Notes under the pieces: model-generated
Databases searched by the model: none
What the model saw: only the letters and a program-made list of their open reading frames with translations
Told to the model about the DNA's origin: nothing
Assembly (NCBI GenBank): GCA_018907035.1
Contig: JACCIC010000096.1
Location: 1,241,501 to 1,305,500 of the forward strand
Direction of reading: 5' to 3'
Length of the DNA stretch: 64,000 nt
Origin: Sycobia sp. Sy_11
Lineage: Eukaryota; Arthropoda; Insecta; Hymenoptera; Epichrysomallidae
Part shown: one piece after another, positions 1 through 13,246 of the stretch
Layout: the number at the start of each line of letters is the position of its first letter
How positions within the stretch are numbered: position 1 is the first letter of the stretch
Position numbers and translations under genes: made by a program

Positions 1-1860
1 AAATTTGACTCCGTCGAGCGTATCGAAAGAAGCAATCTTCACTGCCCATTGACGTATGGACAACTTTGAAAAATTCCATCTCCGTTGCGACTTTGCTATC
101 GAGCGCCATTCCATGCTTTCTTTGCAAAATGTTATATTACAGTTCCTTCTTTACTTGTCCCTTCGATCTATTGGAGCGACCTTTTTTTCCTTATTATTTA
201 TTCTAATACTTTTTTGCTTCTTGTTTTACGCACCAGTTATGAAGCATCAATATAGAAATTGGTGTAAAATGTAACAAGTTTCAAAGCAATTTACATCCAA
301 ATAAAGCTTCCAAGTAAAGTAATAAGATTGTAATATAAAAAGGCACTTTAATTTCCAGATGATATATAGCGATCTAATTTCGTTATAAATATTTCTCTTT
401 CCTCAAAGGTTTGCCATATTGTTTTCTCTTCCAAGTGTTCAATAAATTTCGCATTTTCTTAATCAATTTTCATTTATACGTATCAATAAATATGCAATTC
501 GATAGATTTGCCTGAAATCCATAAATCTTTTATTTACATCCTTCCTCTTGATCACAATGAGAAATAGCCTCTTACATTTCGATAAACAAAATGATATCGA
601 TATAATGTATTTATTGTTTTCAATAATAATGTGTTTCCCTCGTCTTTCTAGACAATATTTTTACCATTACTACTGAACTGAGCCGAATGAAACTCACCCT
701 TGAGTAACTTTCCATAAAAATACAATTGCACAATTGCGCACTCGCATAACTTCCTTGTCTATTGAAAAAAATTTTTATCCAATCTTGGGCATCACCAGTG
801 CGTAAAGGCGTCGTTTAGTCGAACATCATTTAGAAAAGAATCTGTTCAGTTGCTGAAAAGATGGGGGATATTTTGCAAAGTTAATAAAAGCAAAAGCGAT
901 AAGCGAAAACATTTGATGGAAAGATAGAAAGAGCGATTGGTTTTTATTATACGCAGACGGAAACAGTTATACCACGGAAGCCAATGGACTTATATTAGGC
1001 ACAGCAATTATTTGTTAGGATTTAAAAGTGACCAAGGGTTGAAAACAAAAGGGAGAATAAGAGTTGCGTATTAAGGAGAAAAAAATTATTTTAGTCGATT
1101 GATACCACTGGGACTAATGTATAAAAATTCGAAAGTTTTCTCCTTAAAATTTATAGCTCGCTCTACGATTATATAGCCTTTTTGAACTGTATGTAAAAAT
1201 TCACTGAAAAGGGAGCAGGTTTATAAAAAGAAACGCGTATGAATTTAGAGATATGTCTGGCGCCGACTGAATGACAAACGTATATATACAGCGCATCATT
1301 GTATAAATCTGCATGTGTGTGTACGCGCGTATTTGTACATGTGTGTCATATTATCGAAAAAAAACTTCGAAACACGATCAGGACTAAGTGCTAGTTCGTG
1401 ATCCTGTGATTATTATATAAACTTAATTTTGAAAAATTGTCTCCAATCAAACCTTAAATTGGAGAGCTCTTCGTATTATTATATCTGAAAAAAAACTATA
1501 GGGAATGGACTGGATTAATATAATAGAGTTTCCCATTTTTATTGTGACAAAACATTTTTATTTTGTCTTGAAGCAAAATACAATAAAAAATCATTAAAAG
1601 AGCCTTAAAAATCGAAAGACTCCTTTAAGATTACTAATTTCATTCCATATAAAAAAATTAGTAATTTCTGGTTTGTCTAACTACGTTAAACTGCCGATCT
1701 ACTCAAGCCGACATTCATTCCACTTTGCGAGTTTTTATAAAATAAAGACAGACAAAGAGTGACAGAAAGATAGAGAGATAAGCAGCGAACAAAAGTGCAC
1801 TTATCGTACGTAATTCACTGTTTTGTAGAAGTACAAAACTACATGAACAACAGCGCACCT
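1..1860. other. AT-rich non-coding stretch
   Basis: No open frame of convincing composition and no RNA gene is visible here. The short frame at 56-274 is hydrophobic low-complexity sequence without a recognisable domain. It is probably intronic or intergenic. Confidence 0.5.
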
Positions 1861-1870
1861 ATATTCTCGA

Positions 1871-1872
<2 letters not shown>

Positions 1873-1906
<34 letters not shown>
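1873..1906. repeat. (CT)n microsatellite
   Basis: Uninterrupted CT dinucleotide run of about 17 units. It lies just before a GC-elevated island. Confidence 0.95.
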
Positions 1907-1908
<2 letters not shown>

Positions 1909-2039
1909 GCTTTTCCTCACTGTCCACCCAGTCGGGGAATAAAAAATGTGATCGATCGCTCGATGATCTCGATTATTCCTATATATAATGCGCGTCGAAT
2001 CGTGAGGAACGCGGTCTGGCCTTCTTTCCCTATATTTAA

Positions 2040-2515
2040 ACGAGCTGCTTAGCAGGGGCTACGCGGCGCAGGCGAGTTGTAATCGTAATTGCACAGGCCT
2101 CAAGATGTGCAAGAGTCTTTCGACTCTCTTATGGCACACGCATATGATCCCGCGTCCAATGCGAACGTGACGCGCACTCGTAGCGATTTACATTTAGCCA
2201 TAGTCCCCAAGGCCGCCTGATAAATTTCGCTGGAGGAACGATCCTTCGGTAATGTAGTGGATATTTGCTGCGGGCGAGAATTTATGCCTGGCGTCCCGGG
2301 TGCTGTTTGTTCGGATCGCGCGGCTTCAGATTTATTTAAATATAAATCGCTGGCTCGCCTTTCTGTTGACGAATGGGACCCTCGTGGTTTTAGTAAATTA
2401 ATAAAAACGCCCCCTTCTCAGTACTCTCAGTCTCTATATGGTATCGATTTGTCAGGAATGCTGCGCCCTCGTTATAATCAAGTCAAACCATTCATAAGAT
2501 ATCGAAAATAATTAA
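2040..2515. other. GC-elevated CpG-containing island, function unresolved
   Basis: Base composition rises sharply above the AT-rich surroundings, with many CpG and TCG-type words. An open frame runs on the plus strand from about 2257 to 2511 without an ATG at its start. I recognise no domain in it. It could be a promoter, an untranslated exon or an exon fragment of a gene outside the window; the sequence alone does not decide. Confidence 0.3.
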
Positions 2516-3562
2516 TTCGCTTATACACACTTTTAGAATTCTATAATAAATTTTGTGTATTATTTTTTAATTATTTCACACAGTGGTAGAATTTTGAATA
2601 AATAAAGAAAATGCGATTTTTGATATTTTTATAAAACTAGTCATGGCTTGTACATTGTCAAAAATCGCACTTAATTTTTATTCATGGAACTGAACTCGAT
2701 TGTTGATACCAAATAAGTTGTTTGTACAAAATGACTTTAGAAGTAAAAACCAGTGTCTACCCAAGCATTTTTCTTCATATATTTATAATTCAAATATATA
2801 TCAATTTTCTGACTCAAAAAAGATTTTTCACTTTAATTTAAAGAAATCATTACCTTAAAATGTTTGAAATTTCAGCAAAATGCTTATATTCAATTCGTAA
2901 ATAGTAGAGACTTATGAACAATAATGAATGTTTGAATTAATCTTAAAATGTTATTTAAAGTTCTATTTTAATGAACCAGAGAAGATATCGTTTTTAAACG
3001 AGCTTTTATATTATGTTGAATTTTCTTTTTCACGCTTCCCTTACTTTGCATTTATAAGATTGCAACATATTCTTCGAGCTAAGTATAGAATACGCTGAAC
3101 AAAATAAGCCAAGAATAAGTTCAAGGAAATTATTTTTATTTTTTTTCTTGATCAGTAATCACTCTCTTATAATTAATAAAACTCCAATGTCAGTGATTAA
3201 ATCATACAGCTATAAATAAATTTATGTATATATAATCGAAATATCATTTGAAATTATTATTTGCATTTGAATTAGTTTATTTTTTCTAAATTAAATTTAT
3301 TGTTTCAATGCCTAAATTCGATATATTAGTAAGTAATTAGTAAGTGTTATATTATCCACCCATAAGTCACATGTAAATTTTATATATTCATATAGACAAT
3401 TAAAATTTTAGTATAATTTAAAACTTTCTCTATTATTTTGCATATTTTAAATTCCATCTTGTACTTTTTGTTTGCTTCTTCTATATCAAAACATATTCGT
3501 TCAGGTAGTTGCCCGCCTCCTCGCAAATACACATACGCATGCACGCGCGTGTATATAAATAA

Positions 3563-3566
<4 letters not shown>

Positions 3567-3606
<40 letters not shown>

Positions 3607-3628
3607 AATAATAATAATAATAATAATA
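3567..3628. repeat. (TA)n followed by (TAA)n microsatellite
   Basis: A TA run changes directly into an AAT/TAA trinucleotide run. Confidence 0.95.
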
Positions 3629-4384
3629 CACACAGCCCCAGGGCTTTACGTGCAATCATCAAAGAAAAGATTATGCACACCCTCGAGACTAGCTGTGTCC
3701 CGCAGAACAAAAAGGAGAGGGAGTAACGAGGTATAGCTCCACCTGCATAGTAATAAGCGACTGGTCATCGCACTTGATTTATCCTCGATCTATCCTAGGA
3801 AGCAGCTTTGATGTAAAAGAAGAACGCTGCACGCCTTATATATAGGGACATATATATAGATATCACATATGTACGATGGTCGCTGGACGATCGTACGGTC
3901 TGAGCGTCTATGAATATATAGCTAGATACGTGTGTACTTACTTACATAATTTGCCAGGAACCTGTTGAAAATGTTTAACTCTTTCTACCCAATAATACTC
4001 CACCCCTCACTATCCTATCTTGGCCTCGCTTATCCACTTGTGATGTGGTTAGCGGTAGCTGCCTATATATACACCCTTTATAGAGCCCCGCTTTACGCGT
4101 GTGGTTTGTGCCATTATTCGCGAACAGGGCGTAATTGGCGGTCAATTAATAATACTCTCTGAATCTGTTTAAACTTTTTGTTCTCTCTTCTTTGATAAGA
4201 AGATTAGATTAATAAATTAGTTTAAAATGTATTTTACTAGGACACATATATGTTTGATACGCGAAAGGATTATATATATTTGTAACTAAAAAATTTACAT
4301 GTGTCAGAGAAAATATAAATGTAGTATTTAAAATAAAAAAAGCTATATATCTCAAAAAAGTTTTAAATTTACAAAAAGCAAAAT

Positions 4385-4388
<4 letters not shown>

Positions 4389-4431
<43 letters not shown>
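4389..4431. repeat. (TA)n microsatellite
   Basis: Uninterrupted TA dinucleotide run of about 21 units. Confidence 0.95.
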
Positions 4432-4436
<5 letters not shown>

Positions 4437-6986
4437 CATACAAAATAAACATCAAGTGTTTTTATACTTAAAAAAACAATACGCTTATGTGTATAGTGAG
4501 TGCAAATAAATAATTTGTTCAAGGTCTTGTTATTACATCATTAATTAATTAATTATTAAATTAATAATTCATTCAACTCCATCGACTATTAAATAATCTT
4601 ACCAGCGACACAAAAAAAATATGTAATCAGATTTCCAATTCTGTCAAACAATAGTAGGAAAAACATAAAAACTACAATGAAAAAAAAGGATGTTTAAATT
4701 GTAATTTCATATTGTAGCTTCTGGAAAATTAATCCATATACTCAAACATGGTGTCTTACCATCTTTATAAAACTAATTAAATTATCAGAAACTAATTAAT
4801 TTATCAAGAATAAATTTAATGCGAAAAAGTTTTCAACATGTAGTCTCATTAGAAAAATAAAATAGATAAATAGCTTATTGACATTAGGATTGGAGTGTTA
4901 AAATTAGTTTATTAGTTGTAATGAAATATGTAGATAATACATAGATCAGCATTAAATAACTTACTATATTGTAAAATAAATTCAATCGTACAATATTTTT
5001 GTAAAGTTGCCAACCATCTTGAGTTGAAAAAATTTATTGTATTTTGATATTTACTTTATGAAAACCGTCAGAAAATTTATTAAAATACAAAACATATATT
5101 CAACATAAATATATCATGTATTTGAGAGAGCTATAAAAATAAATCAATGTTAAATTTACAAATGACTTATTTAAGTATAAATGTATTGGACATTATGTCA
5201 ATAAGACGTTGAAGAAAATAGTATTACATTATCATGAATTCGCCAAAACACAGTAATTATATTTTCCAAGATAAAACTCCTTTACATGCTTAAAATAAAA
5301 GGACTTGAAAAGGCTGCTGGTATAAATTCTGTCAGTAAATGAATATGTAGTAGAATATAAATAAAGTAAAAATTGAGATGGATAGAGACTTAAGGGTTTT
5401 ATTTCAAAAATTACAAGACAGTAAAATAATTGTACTGATTATACAACAAAACAATACTACGCTGTAAGTAAATATTAGAACCAATGATATAAACTTTTAT
5501 TGTATAAAAAAACCCCTGTTACCAGAGAAATCCGTTCAAAACAGTTATTATTGGACGAGGATGAATATGCTTTTATTAAAACCAAGTTACTTGACGTAGT
5601 TTAACGATTAAAAAAAAAATTGTTTATAAAATATATCTGTTTGTGACACAAATAATTCTTAATTCTGAAATTCTCAATAAATTAATATATCGATATGTTA
5701 TGTGTTATGAAAGCACTCCCAAAATCACTTAAATACTATGTAATTTCCGTCCTATTTTGTTGAAAGAATATATATCTCTGAAATGTCACAATTAATTATT
5801 CACATTTTTCTTTAAAATTTATTGTATAATACAATAATTGTTTTAAAAATTATTTATTTTACAAATGAATTTTAACTAATTTTGTTACTATAAAAAGTTT
5901 TTTTTACTTAAACTGAAACAATCGATTTTAGGTTATTTATCGATAGGGCTAAAAATTATTAATTAGTATTTAAATAAGATTTTTTCAAAATAACATTTAA
6001 TTACCTTACCTAAATAATTATATTTCATTTCATTGTACCATTGACTTCGTCTCGAAAGAAGCGAAAAAATATCAAGGAAGAAAAGTTTAATTGGATCACC
6101 TAGACCGAAGTATGTGTGCGCGCGTGCGTAGGTGTATGCAAAACTATGCACTGTGCGCAAAAGGTTTCGAAGAAAATACTAAGTTCTTGTCTGTTCATTC
6201 GTCGCTAAAGAAGAGGTCCACCGTCCAGATTACCTGGAATTTTATTCGTTTCTGAAACTATAAATGTATGTATACGTTAACCCACGTGCTCGTCGAAATG
6301 ACAAATCCAAAATAACGCGCATATACACATATATAATACATATGATTTTATATGAATGCAATCGAAAACTTTTTATTTAAGGAGCTGTCATAGTCAATGT
6401 TTATCCATTCTATAAAAAGTACAGACTTAAAGAATATCATGTGTAAATACTCAATTTTAGTAAATCTATTTTGTTTATTCGCGTCTATCTTATTGCATTA
6501 GCAAAATTTCAAATAAATCATCAACAAATCATCACCGCTTCATGTAATTGTGCAAAAATCAGAAAATTTTTAAATATATTTTTAAAAACGAAAAAGTGGC
6601 AGCAGTGTAAAATAGAAATTAGAAGGAATCAAATGATCACAGATCATATTACCAAAAATTTAACACTCTTGCAAAATCAATGTGTTACCGAAAATACTCT
6701 ATAAAAATCCATTAACAGTATACCTTTTCTAAATTATGAGAATTTTTTGTTCTTTGTGGAAATTCTGATAAATAAAATTAACAGTAGTGTACTTTCTTTA
6801 TAATCTTGAAAACTGATGAAAACTATATAACGTTTATTGAATTATAAAGATGTATGCAAAATTATAAAACATCTATGCTGATTTCTCCCCGCCGAGCGAA
6901 ACTCCAACATGAGCTCGAATTAATGGGGAAATTTATCATGGAATTGGTTCTCTTTTAAGGCATAATAAAGAAATATATAGATAGAT

Positions 6987-7017
<31 letters not shown>

Positions 7018-7033
7018 AAGAGAGAGAGAGAGA
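6987..7033. repeat. (GA)n microsatellite, impure
   Basis: GA run interrupted by AAAG steps. Confidence 0.9.
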
Positions 7034-9843
7034 AAATAGATGAAGAAGATTTGCAGCGCGTGAATCTCAATTAGTTTTCGACCAAATCAAGGGAAAAAAG
7101 TGAGAGTGAAGTGGAAATTTTTGCCCTATGCGAAAAAAAACGCGACGCCAAATTGTCTAGTAGTAACTGATTATTTTCGATCGTTTCTCAAAGCTCGTTC
7201 CTATCCTCTTTTATGCATCTATTTAATTAAACCCACAGGCATAATTTGATTGTTTCTGTTTTTAATTCTCTCTCTCTTCCTCTTCCATTCTGCATTACCA
7301 TCCTGTAAAACTGCTTCGCATTCCAGTAGAAGAACCATATTTCTTCCGTAAGAAATTCGATAATGGAAGTGTAACTATACTTAACTGCCTGCTTCTAAAC
7401 GAATGCTGAGAAAGACAGGACAAATCGTAAAAATACTTTCTAAGGTCCTCATTAGAGGTACATATCGCTTGTGGTACGAATCTACACGTATATTTTCGAA
7501 AATTTTCTCGAGGAATATGAAAATAAAGAATATGAAAAATAATGAATATGAAAAATTTAGTCTGGCTATCGTTTTATTTTCGTGAGTTTATCGGACGATT
7601 TATATTCTTTTGTTGTCTCGAATTTAATTTAGCGTAAGTTGTTATTTTTTACCTAGTGTGTAAATACTGTGAGAAATTTAAGCTGTAATTCTGCACGTTC
7701 AAAGATAACCCTTTATTTTCAAAACCAAAGAACTGTTTACAGATGCATTTACCGCGAATGTGACCTTTTATTAAAATAATATTTTTTTATTTAATAATAC
7801 CCAAAAATTTATATAAAGTATCGTTATAATTTATATTTAGCTGAAAGATCAAAGTTGCAATGAAAAAGGAAATCTGAATATTGTATTTTAATAACTAATT
7901 TTTCTTTAATTTCTCTATTATCAAACTCTCTTCGTCTAGACAATAATGTTAATTCAGTGCCTGATTTACATTGACCTTTACTACTTTAAAATTCATTAGA
8001 GCTTTGAAAGACTATCTTTGCTATAAAAAATCTACCCAGATCCACTAAACTCTCGTCACATTCTTGTAGAATGATAAAATACTATTAGACAATCTGAATA
8101 TCACCCCGAGACTCGATATACCACATTGCATAAAAGACGAGCGAATATTAATCATTGGACTAAGCCTCGCTTCTCGTCTGCCCTCCTGTACCCCGTGAAA
8201 GCAGTTTCAACAGGGGCGACTACATCTTTTTCCCGTCAACGGACTTAATCCAGCTTTAATGTAATCATCTATCCCACTCTCAAATCGCTTTTCCGTGCAC
8301 GAACAACTTCTTCAATTCGAGCCACTTCGCGAGAGATAGCAAAAGAGAGAGAGAGGGGGGTGCGAGTGATCCTCGTTGAGAGGATAGCACCGTAGCTTTT
8401 TACTGAATTCTCTCACGTTTTATTCAGAGGTACTATGTAGCCAAGCTCTGCGGTAGAGAAAGCGAAAGCTTTTGAATCTTATAAGGGAATGGGATGATTT
8501 TAAAAAGGAACTAGAGAATGTGCGTCATCAGAGTGTACTTGAAGACGTAGAAATTTCGCATCGCGCTTATTAAGAAGCGTGCTAGCATGAATAGCTTGCA
8601 CGAGCGTTCAAGCATCACTATGCCTTTTAACATACAATCGATTTCAATATTCCTCAGGATCTGGCGGAATTGAAAAATTACTCGAACGCCCTCGACACTT
8701 TAACGCTTCGCTACGCGTAATGACATTAAATAAGGGAGTGAGCAGGAGTGAAATTGAGGCGATAAAACATCGATGAAATTACGCGATTAACTGTTTATCT
8801 TTATTTCCTGAGAAACATAAAAAAGTTTTTGGAAAACGGTTTCAGAAATAGTTTTCGACTGCGACACTTGAAAGCGTAAACAACAAGAATAAGCAGAATA
8901 TTTGTTTAGAATAAGGGAAATGAATAATATAAAAAATAATTTTGACACATAGGTTATGAATCTTCTAAAAGCTGTATTGTTGTTTACGAAATATAAATAA
9001 AATTTGTAACTTTTAATCGCTTTTATTACAATCGGATGTTCGTAGCTGAGGAGAAAAAATTTTAATAGTATGGTTAAATTCAACAAGTTTTTTTGTTTAC
9101 TTCTCTATTTACTCAAAAAAGAATTGTCCTATAGATAAACTGGAGTCTATAATGAAAGGCTCTACTAAAGTATATAAATTACGTCAGTTGATATTGGATA
9201 TTAAATCGAAAACGTAGAGAATTTTTAACGTGTTTAAACGTAGTAAATTAATTAACTCTCCGTTTATTTTTAAATCATTTTTAATGTTTTACTTTGGACA
9301 ATTCGAATATATTCATTATAATTAAGTACCGTTTATTTTAAAAAACATATGTTAACAAAAGAAACACTTATTAAGGCTATAAAATTATTATTAAGCTATT
9401 AAACATTTATTAAGTTCAAAATAAATATTTAATTAGATATATATATCTGTAAATGAAAATTAAAGTCTAATTTAAGTGTTTTTCATTTCAAAATAATGGA
9501 GTCTATATTTTTCCAAATATATTAATGCAATTTTGAAAGGAGTATAAAAATCGACAAAGGACAATATATACGCGCGCGATACGGCGTATTAACGACATAG
9601 GACGTACAATTGTAGAACAAATACGATACACTTTACGAGCTTGCTCTGTCAAACGCCGTATCTTGTCTTGTGATTCGAAATCGAACGAATAAAGCGACTT
9701 TGCGAATTTTGATATATAATACAGCAATAATAACTGTGGAGATAATAAAAAAAATCGTAGATTATTGGGAGAAAAGCAATATTTGTAGGTGTTAGCGTAA
9801 ATTCTAAAGCTCAAAATTAATATAACTATATTCTTTCACTTAC

Positions 9844-10072
9844 CCGACGCATGACGCGGAGAGAGAACGACGAAGTCTTCATCTTCGTAGAAACGTCTCA
9901 CTTGAACTGCCGAAAAACCTGGTTCCTCTCTCGCTTCACCGAGATACGAGGAATCGGTCGCACTGACGAAAGCTATGTGTTGGCGGCGACTGGCTGCAAG
10001 GACTACAGGTGGTCGCTGTTCCGGCGGCGGCGGCGGCGGCGATGGAAACAGCAAGAATGGAAAACAACACAC
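9844..10072 (-). CDS. Candidate coding exon of unknown gene (partial)
   Basis: On the minus strand an open frame of about 76 codons runs into a consensus splice donor (GTAAGTG, intron starting at 9843 and reading downward). The frame is encoded in the local GC-rich island, so it is less AT-driven than random frames nearby. It opens with a hydrophobic stretch, then a proline run encoded by the CGG/CCG repeat near 10020-10040, then a mixed polar segment. No ATG starts it; the frame stays open upstream, and a TTTCCAG acceptor-like site lies near 10110. No domain is recognised. It could equally be a CpG-island 5' untranslated exon. Confidence 0.25.
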
Positions 10073-10374
10073 TTCCTATAATGCGTATCCACGCACCGTT
10101 CCTGGAAATTTGATATACACGCTATTACACCAGTACTACCACCAGAGGGATGCTTTTTTTATTTTATTTTTTTCACCACAAGATTTCGTTAATGGCACCG
10201 CGAAAGCTCGATTTGCAAAAGTTACTGTGAATTTATACAACCATCCATTTTACACCGTATTATACTATCACGAACTGTTGCACGCTCGCGTCTGCGTGAT
10301 TCTCGCGCCTCGGGCATCTGCGGCTGACTTTTTACACGCGCGCTTACGCGCTCTCGGTTGCAGCTGATTATCAA

Positions 10375-10381
10375 GGAGAGA

Positions 10382-10427
<46 letters not shown>
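10375..10427. repeat. (GA)n microsatellite
   Basis: GA run of over 20 units after short AAAG interruptions. Confidence 0.95.
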
Positions 10428-10431
<4 letters not shown>

Positions 10432-10859
10432 TTGGTACGCGCGCGCGCACACGGGCTGTTGATCGTCTGCCCGTGCTTCGCCGTCGTTCTACGGTACTGG
10501 GGGATTGAGAATGGTGGAGGTGGGGACATATTGTGAAGGAGTGCCAACACGGGGAGGAAACTACCCCACGACGGGCGAGTGGGACGAGTGGGGAAAGAGA
10601 GAAAGAAAGGGAGGGAGAGAAACGAGCAACGCTAGGGCCGTCGGATTCGCTCTGCGTGTCGTATGCGGTACGGTGGCGTCGGTATCCCCTCCATAGCTCA
10701 GACTAAAAGTATATACTTCTTTTTTCTGCTTTACATACACACGCACGCATACGCACGCATGAATACATGTACGCACGCACACGCACACATGCATATACTT
10801 ACGTGTATGCACATGCCTTTGTATACACATATAATCTTCAAATATAAATTCTACTCTTT

Positions 10860-12440
10860 TAAATGCCACTCAATTTTCTTGTTTAAATTTTTGGTTACAG
10901 ATATTCCATTTTTCCTCCTGCTCAAAAAGCTTATCTACTATATTATCTATCTCATCTATATTAAGTTAGTACATTTAAACGTCTAAAGATTTTAAAAGTT
11001 TAACGACTTAAAGTCAAAAATACGAGCTATTAGACTACAGGATAAATTTTAAGATAATATGTGTACTTGTTTGAAGAAAAAAAAGATTCAAAGACTGGGA
11101 AAATGGTCAAAAACAGTATTTTTCATACTTTACCCATTAGAAAAGTCTAGGAATAGCTTAAAAGTATAAACAAGTATCTCCGTGAGTATTTTGATAAGGT
11201 ATCAGAAGTAAAATTTCCCATTTAATGAAATTAAAATGTAAATGACTTATAACGTAGTTATAATATATATATATAGTATATAATGGAATAATGTATAATG
11301 AGAAAAGTATTTTTATTAAACAAGCTGTGATAAACTTCATAAATATGCTGCAGATATAATAATTAATTATTATTATTTAATAACACGTATCAGTTAAATA
11401 AGTAACTATTCGACTAATATCTTTATTAAAATAAAAATATGCAATAATTTACCATATGAGTGGAGCAGTCCGTTCTTAATGACACGGCGATCTAAGGACA
11501 TTACTTTATCTCTGTTCGGATCTAACTAAGCACTACAGACGGCTCACCTGCATCGGTATAATGTTAAGAGTACCCTGTTTATAATGAAACATGAAATAGC
11601 AAAAATACACCTATGCGGTTTCTTCATATATGTAGGACTATATATTGAACACGCCCACTCAATTTTAGTGTTGTTGAATATTCATTTGTTCGCGAAAAAT
11701 ACAGAATTATTGCTCAGCGAATGGATTTGTAAAGGAATCGCTTAACTGTTGTTTTGCATTTTTTTACAATTTAGAGTTTCACCAACAAAAATTTTTTATG
11801 ATATTAGGAATTATTTGCTAAGTTGATAGCTGACTGCTATCAACAAAAATTGAATTTAATGGCATAGTATATCTAACACATTTATAATTTGGCGTAATCA
11901 AATATCTTCCTTCACGCCATCAGTTAATACGATATATTCGGCTTCTGCGGTCGACAATAGTAATATAGTTTATTATTAGCTTGAACAGCTTATTGACGCG
12001 CCATAAAAACAAAAAACAAAAACAAAACTGCTTCGTGATCTCCGAGTTTCTATGAAACCGGCGTAACCGGCGTCTATGTACCCGGAAATTTGTGAACTCC
12101 CACTATTGCCGAACATAATTAAAAAATTACCTACATATTACATATTAAAACTACCTTATGATTCTTTTCGCAACTTACCAATTCTTTTGGCCAAAAAAAT
12201 TCATAAATTTACCACGTATTTGATGTTGGATCGACTCACATTAACAATAAAAGTAGCGAGACGATTCTTTCATCATAAGAGTTATAATCATTTATCTCTT
12301 GTACATTTGTTTCTTTATTTAAAGACAAGCCTGGCTACGTATAAATTTTACTACACTCATATTAAATTTAGAAATAATTTTATCAATATATTAGGAGGCC
12401 AACTTAGTTTCCGACTTTCATTAACTGAAAAAGGGCATTT
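10860..12440. other. AT-rich non-coding stretch with one half of a diverged duplicated segment
   Basis: No supported gene. A segment at about 11471-11650 shares blocks of similarity, in the same order, with about 13379-13670 on the other side of a mariner remnant. Shared words include CTTAATGAC, CTAAGGA(C/T)ATTACT and ACCTATGCG. Confidence 0.4.
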
Positions 12441-13246
12441 ATGATGGAAAATGGATACACGTTAGCTTAATCAAAATATTTTCCGTCATTTTCTACTTCT
12501 TCTTCCCAACTTTCTCGCAATATGGCAATACCGTGGCGAAAGAACGATGGCGGTTTTGAGGCAATCCAGTCATCCACAAATTCTCGCACTTCTTGAACAT
12601 GTTGGAAATGCATATCAACGAGGTCGTTCGGCTTCGATCTGAATAAGTCGTAATCAGAAGGCTCTATGTCTGCAAGTACACTGGGTGCGACAACACTTTC
12701 CATTGTCATCCGAGAGAATGACTTTACGCATATTGCTCGCGATTGCTGATCTATGTTCGATCAATTTCTGTTGTAAATCATTCATTTTGCGTTTTTATAC
12801 CTCGGCAGTGACGGTTTCTTTCGGTTTTAACAGCTCGTAGTACGGCACACACTATCGGTCCCATCAAATGCACAGCAATACCTTTTGGCCGTGGATGTTC
12901 CGTTTTGCTGTCCATGTGGACAGTTAGCCTGGATTCACCCATGACTTTTTGTTACTGACTCCTAACTTATTAGCGAGTTCTTTCTGCATTCAAGCTGAGT
13001 TTTCATCCAATAATACTTGCAGTTCACTGTCTTCAAACTTTTTCGGTTGTCCAGAACGTTCTTTGTCATTAACATCAGTATCAGCACTTCTAAACCGCTG
13101 AAGTCACTCATTATATGTTTTAAGCGATGGAGCTTGTTCGCCATAATATTCTTGAAGCAATCGATAAGTTAATTTCTGCTACAATTTTTTTCAAATCAAA
13201 ATAGTGCAAAAGGACATGTCGAAAAAACGATTCATTTTTCACTGAT
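12440..13246 (-). mobile_element. mariner-family DNA transposon remnant
   Basis: Read on the minus strand from an ATG near 13230. The frame is broken several times but shows recognisable mariner transposase segments: the helix-turn-helix region with an RSGQP motif and 'LLDEN' followed by 'KELANKLGVS' (about 13150-12970), a central block around 12900-12800, and the C-terminal block containing 'PSDYDLF' (about 12709-12467), the third catalytic aspartate context of DD34D mariners. Stops, frameshifts and a deletion around the first catalytic region make it dead. Terminal repeats were not found, so the ends are approximate. Confidence 0.8.

Larger units (their letters stand above)
2521..9830. other. 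AT-rich non-coding stretch with microsatellites
   Basis: No supported gene. Open frames here are short and made of AT-driven residues (K, I, N, F, Y). Simple repeats include TA and TAA runs at 3567-3628, a TA run at 4389-4431 and an impure GA run at 6987-7033. A slightly GC-richer patch at about 8100-8750 has no readable coding frame. Confidence 0.5.
9840..10720. promoter_or_regulatory. GC-rich island, possible promoter/5' exon region
   Basis: A GC and CpG rise in an AT-rich background, containing a CGG triplet run near 10021-10042, a GA microsatellite at 10375-10427 and a run of ACGC/GCAC words at about 10736-10810. Insect promoters and first exons often lie in such islands; that role is inferred, not shown. 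Confidence 0.3.
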
